The position numbers and the translations under genes were made by a program. Below are positions 35,949 to 45,700 of a stretch of 51,182 nucleotides of DNA, in pieces. Source of the stretch: an uncultured Erysipelotrichaceae bacterium (GTDB taxonomy: Bacteria; Bacillota_I; Bacilli_A; Erysipelotrichales; Erysipelotrichaceae). The notes under the pieces are model-generated. The model worked only from the letters and a program-made list of their open reading frames with translations. It made no database searches and was not told the origin of the DNA. How positions within the stretch are numbered: position 1 is the first letter of the stretch; each line of letters starts with the position of its first letter. The stretch lies in assembly GCA_902793635.1 (NCBI GenBank), contig CADBEA010000014.1, positions 1-51,182 of the forward strand, given 5' to 3'.

Positions 35949-36090
35949 TTACAGTTCAATGATCGTCACACCAGCAGGCAGCCAGGCAACGAAATTCCCA
36001 GCCATCTTTCTGGTCACCATACCCTCTTTGGGTCGCCAGTACTCTGTTACCTTCACGGATAATAACGATCACAACCTTTATCGTTCTTCA
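35949..36090 (-). pseudogene. Decayed Nudix (MutT-like) gene fragment
   Basis: Two blocks match the intact Nudix gene at 34631-35017. Positions 35949-35991 match its 3' end at nearly every base but lack 15 bases near the stop. Positions 35991-36090 match its 5' third more weakly. The middle half of the gene, including the Nudix box, is deleted at about 35991. The start ATG is changed. It cannot encode a working enzyme. It lies between the GHMP kinase gene and the AT-rich helicase gene. Confidence 0.75.
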
Positions 36091-36103
36091 CCGACTATGA
36101 ATC

Positions 36104-38230
36104 TTATATTTCTTCGAATCCAATGCTTTTTAAATAGTTATATGTACCATCATAGTACGAAGGAAGGCGTGTACTATCTTCCCAATAACCATTAGAACGT
36201 TTATGCTTGTTCCCTTCTGGAACACAAATAATCATTCCCGCTCTTGCACGCGTTAATAATACTCTATATGCATTCAACATATATTGAACTTTTTCCTGCT
36301 TATCTTCGGTTTTTGCTACTACTTCTTTCCATTGCGTTTTGTTATTAAACGTATAAAAATGCCACTTTCCGTTTTCATAGCGCATATCTGCGTCCCATAA
36401 CAGACATGTATAATCCAGTTCTAATCCTTGTACTTGAATTTCTGTTGCTGCGTCTTCAAGATAATTTGATGATCTAACATCTTTTTTATCTTCAAGGAAC
36501 CAGTGAATTGCATCATTATCTCCAGATTGTAAAACATGTATTCCAAGTGGTTTATATCGTGCAGATTCTTTAGTAATCAGTACACCTGTTCTTTCAGAAC
36601 CTCTACTCTTTTCTTGTAACCATCTTTTAGCTTTTTCCATATCTCTGGTCAGTTTAATAGGATAATTCTGACTTATTTCCGCAAAAATCGAGGCGGCTGT
36701 TGGCTCTATTGCTAATAGCGCATGAACCATTGCAGACAGTTTTTCTGCTCTGTATGAACGTAATGTAACTCCCAAATGCAAACTCTCAGAATAAGTGACA
36801 TTTTTATTATTTTCTAATAATTCGTTAACTCTTCCTTCTGCATATTCAGGTTCAGAAAGCTGTGGTGAAATATACACTTTCCAATGAGTAAATCTTTCAT
36901 TTAATGCTTTAATCCACTCAGATATCCCAGCCTCACCTGTGTGTATTTCTTGTCCACCGCCAACAAGACATATTATTGTTGCCCAGTCTTCCCTTTGATC
37001 AAGAGACCAAATCAAAAAAGCAGCTTCAGACATAGGGAAATTTGGGACTTTTAATTTATTCCCATAAGTTCCCCCTCTTTTCAAATAATATGCCAATCTT
37101 TTATGTGTCCAAGACCGTTGTGCTTCGTCAAAAATAGCTACATGTTCCACTTCACCATATCCAGCATCCTGCATTTTGATTGCTTTTTCAGGATCTATTT
37201 CAAGTTTTTCATTTTCAACAGGAATCTTTATCTTAGCAAGCATATTGTCTCTATAACGATGAATCATCTGAATAAATTTTCCGACTTCACGTTTAGAATC
37301 TGACTTATTCTTGTTTCTATGTTTCTTATGATTATCCCTTGCTAAAGCTTCAGATAATACAGCAACTAAAGGCCCATTTCCTGATAAATATACAGCTCCT
37401 TCATCCGCTACAGGCTCATCAAATCCCTGATATGTTTGCTTCACTGCAACTTCAAGACCTACTAGTGTTTTTCCTGCACCAGGAACACCAGTAATAAAGC
37501 AAATGCTCTTTTCACCTAGATTTTTACTTTTCTGAATTACATCCAGAATGTATGAAATAGTTCTGTCAGTTGTAACCTTATCTGCTTCATGTCTTGTAAT
37601 ATCCTCAACAGAATGACTTTCATACAGTGTTCTTGCAGCTTCTATAATTGTGGGTGTTGGTGAATATGGACTAATAATCCAATTAGAATTAATCGGAGTT
37701 TCAGTAGGAAATTCACTCAGCAAGCTCCTTATTAATTCTGCAATGCCATTTTCTCCGGTCACTAATGGATTTACAACTCTATCATGATAAACCGATGGTT
37801 GAATAATAGTTGAAGATTTTTTATACTTTGTTGCGATAAGAATTGGAGCAATTAATGCTTCTTGACTATATTTATGGAAGTATTTTAAGTCCAAAGCATA
37901 ATCTAAAACTTGGTCTATATCGTTTTCATATATGACAGCTTCTCCAACTTTAAACTCAAGACAAAAAACAATTCCGTTCAATAAAAGCACAACATCTATT
38001 CTTTTTCCTAAACGAGGAATATCGTATTCAAAAATAATCTGTCCGCTTTCACTATTCAAGGAAACTAATGTCTTTTGTAAGATTTCTATTTCCTTCATCC
38101 ATGCTTCTCTTGTTGTTGTTAATGCATCACCATGATAGTTTTCACATAACAAGCCGAATATTGTTTCCTTATCTTTTTTTAGAAAAGCATCAATTTCACT
38201 ATTATACAAACATCTGGGGGTTTTATTCAT
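36104..38230 (-). CDS. Nuclease-helicase fusion with a DUF2075 AAA domain
   Basis: The protein has 708 residues. Residues 1-200 contain a likely PD-(D/E)xK nuclease core, KRIDVVLLLNGIVFCLEFK (Asp then Glu-x-Lys). A DUF2075 helicase-like ATPase follows, with Walker A ITGVPGAGKTLVG, the Walker B region VAIFDEAQRSWT and a C-terminal helicase motif YRVLLTRARAGMI. DUF2075 proteins with nuclease domains are typical of defence and mobile loci. The ATG at 38230 follows AAGGAG. The gene is clearly more AT-rich than its neighbours and uses A/T-ending codons, which points to recent acquisition. No restriction or methylase partner is present. Confidence 0.85.
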   Translation of the reverse strand: MNKTPRCLYNSEIDAFLKKDKETIFGLLCENYHGDALTTTREAWMKEIEILQKTLVSLNSESGQIIFEYDIPRLGKRIDVVLLLNGIVFCLEFKVGEAVIYENDIDQVLDYALDLKYFHKYSQEALIAPILIATKYKKSSTIIQPSVYHDRVVNPLVTGENGIAELIRSLLSEFPTETPINSNWIISPYSPTPTIIEAARTLYESHSVEDITRHEADKVTTDRTISYILDVIQKSKNLGEKSICFITGVPGAGKTLVGLEVAVKQTYQGFDEPVADEGAVYLSGNGPLVAVLSEALARDNHKKHRNKNKSDSKREVGKFIQMIHRYRDNMLAKIKIPVENEKLEIDPEKAIKMQDAGYGEVEHVAIFDEAQRSWTHKRLAYYLKRGGTYGNKLKVPNFPMSEAAFLIWSLDQREDWATIICLVGGGQEIHTGEAGISEWIKALNERFTHWKVYISPQLSEPEYAEGRVNELLENNKNVTYSESLHLGVTLRSYRAEKLSAMVHALLAIEPTAASIFAEISQNYPIKLTRDMEKAKRWLQEKSRGSERTGVLITKESARYKPLGIHVLQSGDNDAIHWFLEDKKDVRSSNYLEDAATEIQVQGLELDYTCLLWDADMRYENGKWHFYTFNNKTQWKEVVAKTEDKQEKVQYMLNAYRVLLTRARAGMIICVPEGNKHKRSNGYWEDSTRLPSYYDGTYNYLKSIGFEEI

Positions 38231-38420
38231 AATCACAGCTCCTTAAATTCTTTTGTTTGAAGATTTGAATCCAAAAGCTATTTTGTTTACAAATTAATAT
38301 TTGATTCTCATTATATCCCATATCTCCTATTATTCCGTACTCATTTCGTTAGTTTTACACCTGTTGATTCCACCATGTAAGCATTATGAATATGCAATGG
38401 AAAAATATAAATAAAACGCC

Positions 38421-38426
38421 TATAAT
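38421..38426 (+). promoter_or_regulatory. Possible -10 element
   Basis: TATAAT lies 42 bases before the double-glycine zinc-ribbon gene. No good -35 is seen. The surrounding 38231-38467 is AT-rich and otherwise shows nothing clear. Confidence 0.35.
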
Positions 38427-38467
38427 AAAATGCTCTAAAATGAGGAAGAGAAGGAGGACTGAACAAC

Positions 38468-38680
38468 ATGGAAGAAAAAGTGATTATTGCCGACGAACAG
38501 ACTGAAGATGCAGCCGGCGGCGCCGGAGCAACCGGATCTGTACCATGTCCCAGTTGTCATTCTACAAGAACATATGCATCAGGCGTCAAAATGGTTGGCG
38601 GCAGAAGTGTATTAGTATACCGTTGCAACAACTGCCGTAAAATGTTTGACGAAAACCAGATTTTAACCTCGTCCCGTTAA
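38468..38680 (+). CDS. Small zinc-ribbon protein with a double-glycine leader-like N-terminus
   Basis: The 70-residue protein begins MEEKVIIADEQTEDAAGG, a weaker double-glycine leader, and continues with CPSCHST and YRCNNCRKMF, a Cys4 zinc ribbon. The architecture matches that of the gene at 1458-1718. The ribosome site AAGGAGG precedes the ATG. A terminator follows at 38710. A CPBP-family membrane protease is encoded convergently at 38817-39536; such proteases sometimes act in bacteriocin maturation or immunity. No function is known. Confidence 0.72.
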   Translation: MEEKVIIADEQTEDAAGGAGATGSVPCPSCHSTRTYASGVKMVGGRSVLVYRCNNCRKMFDENQILTSSR

Positions 38681-38709
38681 TCTTCCGATTATTTCAGACA
38701 AACAGCAGT

Positions 38710-38740
38710 CCTGCGTGATCAGATCTTCATGCAGGTTTTT
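38710..38740 (+). terminator. Intrinsic terminator
   Basis: CCTGCGTGA / TCATGCAGG (one G-T pair) is followed by TTTTTT. It ends the double-glycine zinc-ribbon gene. Confidence 0.8.
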
Positions 38741-38759
38741 TATTGTTCTTTCCGGCATG

Positions 38760-38784
38760 AAAAAACCGCCACCCGGGTGACGGT
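38760..38784 (-). terminator. Intrinsic terminator of the CPBP protease gene
   Basis: On the minus strand ACCGTC-ACCCGGGT-GGCGGT is followed by TTTTTT. Confidence 0.8.
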
Positions 38785-38816
38785 CATAGGATTCTTTCTG
38801 TGGGTCTGTCTGCCGA

Positions 38817-39536
38817 TTACTGTTTATCGGCACTCCACTTTTTTGTCCAGACATCCATAATATGCTTCTGCACGTCTCCTCTGCACAGCATGACGATGGA
38901 ATAAACACCCAGCATCGCGGCCAGCGCGAAGTCCAGCCAGGAATCCCAGGTTACTGTTCTGAGCATGAGACCGTTCTCTGCCACGGTGTCAAAAGAGAAT
39001 GCGATGATATCGTGAAGTGTGTGAATCGCGAAATTCACCCAGATGTTGCCGGTGGTCATATAGATCAGCGCGTCGGCAAGGCCGCTCGAGAATGCGTTGG
39101 CACTCTGCAATACGGTCTTCAGTACATCGGCACCGGAGAAAACATTTGCCATATGGATAATACCGAAGACAGCAGCTGAAATTAAGGCTGCCGGTAAAAT
39201 TTTTTTCGGACTGTCCATCTTCCGCAAAAGAGTCGTAAGCATACCGCCGCGGAATATCGTTTCTTCGATGAAGCCGGCCGCAATGGCGGTAAACAGAAGC
39301 TGCAGTGAAATCAGTCTGAAGTTGACATCCGGCACGAAGAAGAAAGACAGGACAAATGAGATGGCCAGGTAAATCAGATACGGTATTGCGGACCGGAAGC
39401 CAATTGCCATGTCGCCACCCTTCAGATGACCTTCAAACGCCGACCGGAACCAGAACTGATAGAACAGCAAGGCGGCCAGGGTGCCGATGATGGTGCCTGC
39501 CGGCCCGGTTTCCAGCGGATAGTCCTTTATCACCAT
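38817..39536 (-). CDS. CPBP-family intramembrane glutamic protease
   Basis: The 239-residue membrane protein has the active motif FIEETIFRGG (EExxxR) near residue 90, FGIIH and a C-terminal AIHTLHDIIAF. CPBP/Abi enzymes cleave membrane-bound substrates and include bacteriocin-immunity and prenyl-protein proteases. About six membrane spans are seen. The ATG at 39536 has no good ribosome site. Open frame continues upstream for about 19 codons with protein-like content but without a start codon, so the N-terminus is uncertain. It faces the double-glycine zinc-ribbon gene tail to tail. Confidence 0.85.
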   Translation of the reverse strand: MVIKDYPLETGPAGTIIGTLAALLFYQFWFRSAFEGHLKGGDMAIGFRSAIPYLIYLAISFVLSFFFVPDVNFRLISLQLLFTAIAAGFIEETIFRGGMLTTLLRKMDSPKKILPAALISAAVFGIIHMANVFSGADVLKTVLQSANAFSSGLADALIYMTTGNIWVNFAIHTLHDIIAFSFDTVAENGLMLRTVTWDSWLDFALAAMLGVYSIVMLCRGDVQKHIMDVWTKKWSADKQ

Positions 39537-39762
39537 GCGGAGCAGGGCTTTGCTGAATGTGGTTATTGCTCCGGCATATAACCGGCTGATTTGTCAGAAT
39601 CGTATCAGACTTCTGACTGTTTTATCATCAGCCTGATAAAACATTATTTTTATGCCTGCTTTTGTCATGTGTCAATGCTCTTTTTATTTTTGCCGGACGG
39701 AAAAGCGGATACAATGGAACTGTAGTTATCTATTTTCTTTTGATAACGGAGGTACCTTTAAT

Positions 39763-41286
39763 ATGAAAATCCTCAAATACATATTCAATCGTATTACCTT
39801 CATGGCCGTGATGGTCATCCTTCAGTTGCTCATCCTGTTTGCGATTTCTCATTGGTTCATCGGCGCCGCCGGATGGATCCAGGAAGTGCTTCAGGTAATC
39901 AGTGTACTGATCGTTCTGTATATCATCAAAAACAGTAAGCATCTTTCCTCTGACATGCTGTGGATCGTGCTGATCATGATCGCGCCGATCCCCGGTGCTG
40001 CCCTGTATCTGTTCGTGGCAGCCGAGATCCTCATCAGCAAAACGTTCCGCTCGCTGGTTGCAGAAACCAAAGCGGCGCGCAAATACTACGAGCAGGATCC
40101 CGCCGTGCTGCAGGAACTGGAAGAATCAGCTCCGGCCATCAAAGGTCAGTTCCGTTATATTTCCCAGAGTGCCGGCTTCCCATTCTACCGCAATACCGGT
40201 TTCAGCTATTATCCGTTAGGTGATGACGGCTACCCGGTCTTCCTGGAAGAAATGCGCAAAGCCGAGAAATTCATTTTCCTGGAATACTTCATCATTGAAG
40301 AAGGAACGATGTGGAACGGCATGCTTGATATCCTTGAGCAGAAAGTAAAGGAAGGCGTCGAAGTGCGTGTCATGTATGACGATCTGGGTTCGTTCATGAC
40401 GCTGAGCGGCACCTATGCAAGACAGCTGGAGAAAAAAGGCATCAAGTGCATTTCCTTCAACCGTATCAATCCGATCATCGGCATCATCATGAACCACCGC
40501 GACCACCGCAAGCTGATGGTCATCGATGGCAAGACCGCCTTCTCGGGCGGCGTCAATCTGGCCGACGAATATATCAACGTCAAGAAGATCCACGGTCACT
40601 GGAAGGATAATATCATCCGCATTACCGGTGAAGCCGTCTGGTCCTATACTGTCATGTTCCTGACGCACTGGAACGCCCTGCGTCAGGAAGACGAGGACTT
40701 CCTGAAGTACAAGTCAGACGAAGTCATTCCAGGCCCGCTGGACGGCTATATCGCGCCGTACGGCGAAACCCCCTTCAGCCGGGATATCACAGCCCAGAAC
40801 ATCTATATGGGCATCCTCAACCAGGCTTCCGAATACGTGTACATCATGACACCGTATCTGATTATTGACACCGAATTCATCAACGCTCTGATCCTCGCCG
40901 CCAAGCACGGCGTCGACGTGCGCCTGATGACACCGGGTGTGCCGGACAAGCGTATTGTCTGGGACGTCACCCGCTCCTATTATCAGCAGCTGATCGAAGG
41001 CGGCGTGAAGATCTATGAATACACACCGGGCTTCGTCCATGCCAAGGTATTCGTCAGTGACGATCGGATCGCCACAGTCGGAACCGTCAACCTCGACTAC
41101 CGCAGTCTCTATCTGCACTTCGAAAACGGCACATATCTCTTCGACAGCAAGGTCGTCACTGAGATCCGCGACGACTTCCTGAAAGCCCAGGAACAGTCGC
41201 ATCTGATGGATGTCAAAGAAGTGAAGAACGGACCGCTCAAGGAAATCTTCCTTGCCCTGCTGCGCGTCATCGCACCGCAGATGTAA
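39763..41286 (+). CDS. cls: Cardiolipin synthase
   Basis: The 507-residue phospholipase D-family protein has two N-terminal membrane spans and two HxK motifs: HRKLMVID (His248) and HAKVFVSD (His426). Each is followed by the expected Asn and Gly-rich tail (SGGVNLADEY; VGTVNLDYRS). It joins two phosphatidylglycerol molecules into cardiolipin at the membrane. The ATG at 39763 follows CGGAGG; the longer open frame upstream is not needed. A HAD phosphatase gene follows after 19 bases. Confidence 0.93.
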   Translation: MKILKYIFNRITFMAVMVILQLLILFAISHWFIGAAGWIQEVLQVISVLIVLYIIKNSKHLSSDMLWIVLIMIAPIPGAALYLFVAAEILISKTFRSLVAETKAARKYYEQDPAVLQELEESAPAIKGQFRYISQSAGFPFYRNTGFSYYPLGDDGYPVFLEEMRKAEKFIFLEYFIIEEGTMWNGMLDILEQKVKEGVEVRVMYDDLGSFMTLSGTYARQLEKKGIKCISFNRINPIIGIIMNHRDHRKLMVIDGKTAFSGGVNLADEYINVKKIHGHWKDNIIRITGEAVWSYTVMFLTHWNALRQEDEDFLKYKSDEVIPGPLDGYIAPYGETPFSRDITAQNIYMGILNQASEYVYIMTPYLIIDTEFINALILAAKHGVDVRLMTPGVPDKRIVWDVTRSYYQQLIEGGVKIYEYTPGFVHAKVFVSDDRIATVGTVNLDYRSLYLHFENGTYLFDSKVVTEIRDDFLKAQEQSHLMDVKEVKNGPLKEIFLALLRVIAPQM

Positions 41287-41305
41287 TACCCAAACAGGAA
41301 AGCCT

Positions 41306-42097
41306 ATGATCAAAGCAATCTTTTTCGACATTGACGGAACGCTGATTTCCATGAAAACAAAGAAGATAAGCCCGGTGCTTGTCGATGCCCTTTATCAGCT
41401 GAAAGAAAAAGGCATCCTGCTGTTTATCGCCACCGGCCGGCCGCCTGTGCAGCTGCCCCATCTTGGTGAAACGTTCAACGCCTTTCCCTGGGACGGCTAT
41501 GTCATGATGAACGGCCAGTACTGCATCGATGAAAACCGGCAGTGCTTCTACAAGCTGCCGCTGGCCCGTCATACACTGGAAGCGCTGATTCCCTACCTGC
41601 AGCAGGCGGATTTTCCCTGCACGGTCATGGAAGAGGACTTCCAGTATGAGATCCGTTTCAATCCGAAACGCTATGAATATCTGAAATCACTCAACCGGGA
41701 AAATGAATATCCCGAGCCCATCGATCCGCGCCGGGCTTTCGAACATGAGACCTTTCAGTATTCCCCCTACATTCCGGAAGAAATGGACGAAGAATTTGTC
41801 AGCCACGCCCCCGGCATCAAAAGTGCCCGCTGGTCAGTCGATTTCGCCGACATGATTCCCGTTGAAGGCGGCAAGCCGGAAGGCATGAAGAAAATGCTGG
41901 AACGCCATCATCTGACCCTTGAAGAATGCATGGCATGCGGCGACGGTGGCAATGACATCACGATGATCCGGGCGGCTGCCATTGGCGTAGCCATGGGCAA
42001 CGGCCGTGACGAAGTCAAAGCGGCGGCCGACTATGTCACCCTCGACTGCGAAGAAGACGGTCTGGTCCACGCCTTTGAACATTTCGGTCTTCTTTAA
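41306..42097 (+). CDS. HAD-superfamily hydrolase, Cof-type
   Basis: The 263-residue protein has motif I FFDIDGTL (Asp8, Asp10), motif II ATGRPP and motif III/IV ACGDGGNDITMIRAA. The long C2 cap is typical of Cof-type sugar-phosphate or cofactor phosphatases. The ATG at 41306 follows CAGGAAAG. It is probably co-transcribed with cls. The substrate is not known. Confidence 0.92.
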   Translation: MIKAIFFDIDGTLISMKTKKISPVLVDALYQLKEKGILLFIATGRPPVQLPHLGETFNAFPWDGYVMMNGQYCIDENRQCFYKLPLARHTLEALIPYLQQADFPCTVMEEDFQYEIRFNPKRYEYLKSLNRENEYPEPIDPRRAFEHETFQYSPYIPEEMDEEFVSHAPGIKSARWSVDFADMIPVEGGKPEGMKKMLERHHLTLEECMACGDGGNDITMIRAAAIGVAMGNGRDEVKAAADYVTLDCEEDGLVHAFEHFGLL

Positions 42098-42163
42098 TAA
42101 AATACAAATGACACAGATCAGAAATATCGCGGCATTCTGCTGAAAGAAAAAAGAGAAATCAAC

Positions 42164-42655
42164 ATGGTATCATCTGATGACAAAAAAGACTTATTTGAAG
42201 AAACAATGGACGGTCTGCTCGACACGGTCGTCCGCACCGCCGAAGAGATCGGCAAGCCGTTCTTCGACGAAACGGAGAAGATCCTGAATGAAGCGGACGC
42301 CCGCATCTCGGCTTCCTTCGACGCCTTAAGCAAAGGCGAGGAAATTCCCGAAGACGTGGAAGTTCCAAAGCACGACGGCCTGCCCGATTTTGAAGCCCAT
42401 GCGAAGAAATGGGACGATCAGTTCCAGCAGATCGTCCGAAACGAACTGGGAAAGTACAAGGTCTGTCCAAACTGCCAGAAAGTCCTGCCGTCTTCCTTCA
42501 ATTTCTGTGACGGCTGCGGCACGAAACTGCCAGAAAACTCAGCCGCCTTCCGGAACTGTTCGAAATGCGGCGCCCAGAACGACGTGTTGAATAACTACTG
42601 CACGCAGTGCGGCGAACCGATGCCGCTGATTCCCAGAACAGAAGACGGTCAGTAA
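42164..42655 (+). CDS. Double zinc-ribbon protein
   Basis: This 163-residue cytoplasmic protein has a helical, acidic N-terminal half and two C-terminal zinc ribbons: CPNCQKV...CDGCG and CSKCGAQ...CTQCG. It resembles the C-terminal part of the gene at 756-1388, but the N-terminal domains differ. A GAGAAATC upstream sequence gives a weak ribosome site. A bidirectional terminator follows. Confidence 0.85.
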   Translation: MVSSDDKKDLFEETMDGLLDTVVRTAEEIGKPFFDETEKILNEADARISASFDALSKGEEIPEDVEVPKHDGLPDFEAHAKKWDDQFQQIVRNELGKYKVCPNCQKVLPSSFNFCDGCGTKLPENSAAFRNCSKCGAQNDVLNNYCTQCGEPMPLIPRTEDGQ

Positions 42656-42665
42656 GAATTCACGT

Positions 42666-42700
42666 AAAAGACTCCGTACACAGTGTACGGAGTCTTTTTT
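42666..42700. terminator. Bidirectional intrinsic terminator
   Basis: A near-perfect palindrome (AAAAGACTCCGTACAC / GTGTACGGAGTCTTTT) has T-runs on both strands. It serves the converging zinc-ribbon and surface-protein genes. Confidence 0.85.
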
Positions 42701-42719
42701 CTTCTGAGTGAGCGATCTC

Positions 42720-45700
42720 TCAGCGGTTTCTTCTGTACAGGACAAAGCCGGCTACTGCCAGAGCCGCGACGGTCAGACCAATCCAAAGCGGCGTATTGTT
42801 CCGATCGGATGTGTCAGGAACCTTCGGGGCTGCCTTGATAGTGAATTCCGTTTCGGCGGTGCCGTCGGTGAACTGCACGCTCAAGGTATGCTTGCCCTCC
42901 TTGAGAGTTGCCAGGAAGGAAGCTTTCAGTGAGCCTTTCAGGCTGCCGCTTGCCGCTGTGTAGTCCGTTGGACTGAGCGGTTTTCCGTCGACTTCAATAC
43001 CGGTGAAGAGTGCGTAGGTCTTGGCGTCATTGATGTTTCTCTTCACGGTGAAGTCAATCGTTTTCCCGCTGCCTTTCGTCCAGCTACTGCTGCCGCCGCT
43101 TTCAAATGTATAGACGATTTCCTTTTCGGTATATCGGCAGTACAGGGAGGCTTTGGTTCCGCCCGGACTGTGCGACAGTTCGATGATTTCGATATCCGCT
43201 TCGGCGGCTTCCAGGCTGCTTCCCGTTACGATGTCATAGGCGAACCAGACGTCCGAGAGTCCTTTTTCCTCGATGCCGCCGGCTTCCATATCGATCCAGA
43301 ACCAGTATGTGGTTCCCTTCACGGGTTTCTCTTTAAGTGTCTTAGTATGGGATGCGTCCTCATACAGCGGCGAAACGGTCAGGGTGACCGGTTCGCTCAG
43401 GCTTTCGAAGAGCGGATCGAGTTTCATGACATTGAGGGTATAGTCGCCATCCGGATTCACGGCTGTCCCCTCGGCATACATCTCAATGGACGTCATATTG
43501 GCCGCCCAGTGATAGTACAGCGTCATGGCTTCACTGACGGGTGATGTGAAATCGAATTCCTCGCTGAAGGCAGGATCTTTATACCACTTATCAAATGACG
43601 AGTATCCTTCCTTGAGCGGCGGTGCCGGTTTCGTCACGGGACTGTCCGGTGTGACAAAGACGGGATCGATCCCGGATCCGCCGTTTGTCTCGAAGGTGAC
43701 CTTGACCGGTTTCTTGCCAAGCACGATGGCGATACTGCCGTCCGCGTTGAGCACGGTATCCAGCACGTCATAGCCACAGCCTTCCGGAAGTCTGACACTG
43801 TCCTTTGTCAGGTCCATGAAACTCATCGCGTCATCCGGGAAGAAGCCGGCTGTCCAGGTGCCGTCGTCATTCTTCATCATGTCTTCTTCACTGATCGCCA
43901 CCGTATCGCCCTGGGCGATCTTCGTATATTCGATGGATGTCTTGTCGAAGATATCTTCCGGCAGTTCGCTGATCACGATCTCAATGGCTTTGAGGATCTG
44001 TTCGGCGGATACGTAATCGGTGTATTTGGCATTGATGAAACCGAGCTGCCCGTCATAGTCCACGACCAGCCATGTTTCATCGCCGACGGTGACTTCACCG
44101 GTCACAAGAACGACCTTCGAACCGGTATAGCCGCCGATCCTGGTGCTGGACTTGTCCGGCTGTTCACGGACGTTGACGGCACCGGCGGTAACCGTGGCGT
44201 TGATCGGTTTGATCGCGGTCTCTTTCGTGTAGGTAAGAGCCAGGTAATCGCCGTTGACCCATGCGTCCTTTCCTTCAAATTCAATGAGGACCCATTTGCC
44301 GGATCTGCCTTTCGCCTGCACGACGTCACCGTATTTCAGGCCGCCGACACGCAGACTGTCGGCGGAGGCGCCGCTTCTGACATTCAGAGCGCTGGCGGTG
44401 ACGACATAGAGGTCGGTGCTTGCGGTGACAAATTCCATCGGCACCGTCACATAGATCGATCCGTCGGCGTACTTGGAAGCGGTCGCCGCCACACCGTTGA
44501 CATATACCGTCGTCGTATCGGCGAAGAACGCCTCGTAAGCCGCATCCTGATTAAGCGTTACCTGGATGGCGTATTTCTTGCCGGCTGCGAACGGTGCCGT
44601 ACCGTTGGCTTTCCAGTCGCTGCCGTCTTCCACCGCCCAGTAGGTATTGAACTTGTCGATGGACGCTTCCGGTAAATCCACGCTGATGCCTTCGATCGTC
44701 GGTACCGCTCCGTCGGTCGGCGGTGTGACACCGCTCACGCTGACTCTGTGCATCGGCACATGGAATTCACGGGAATAGACCATGCTGTAACTGTAGCCGT
44801 CCAGGTTGAACGGCCGGCCGTTTCTGTACCATGCGTTGCCGTTGTTTTCAAAAGCCAGGTCATTTGTGAAGTAATACAGAGCACTGTCGGCCCCGTCGAT
44901 GCGCAGCTGGGTTTCCAGGACATAGGTGCCGGAGCCGAACGGTTCCGATCCGCTGACGTAATTCCAGGAATCATTCTTCTTTCTCTTCCACTGCGTCATG
45001 GTGCTCTGGACGTATGCCGGAGTTCCCCATGTCACGTTGAAGTACGGAATGGGCATGGCATCGCCATAGTGCGGCGAGTATCCGGGTTTGTCAAAATCAT
45101 CTGTTTCAGAGACGACTTTATAGATCGGTGTCCGCGGATCGTCCACCGTGACAGGCGGTGAACGGAACAGCGCGGTGCATAAAGAAGCGTCATTCAGCAG
45201 ATACGAACAGGTCCATGGAACGCCGTTGACGGTTACTTCCATATCCGAGGCGAACCAGTTGGTGAAGGAATCTGGCGCGTTGATATCGAACTGCGCCTCA
45301 TACAGATAATCACCGCCCTGGAATTCCGTTTCACCCGCGTATACCCAGTCAGTACCGTCATAGACCATCCAGTGGCCCTGATTGAACGTCACGCCGTATT
45401 CCGCCCCGGACGTGACATTGATACTCAGTGCCGGTATGGCTGCGCCGTAGCTCATGATATCGCTCAGATCACCGGTTCCCAGGGATGTCGTTCCTGCCAC
45501 GGTATCGACATATGTATAGCTTCCGTCCGTCGTTTCGTCTACGTTCAGAAGGATATCCCTGTAATCACCGTTGTTGTCCGTCACCCGGATCTCCAGCAGA
45601 CTGTTGAGACCGGCGGATACGGGTGTGCCGGAAACGGTGCCGTCCGCCGATACGCTGATCCAGTCCGGTCCGGATACTTTCGAGAACGTATACGGCGCGC

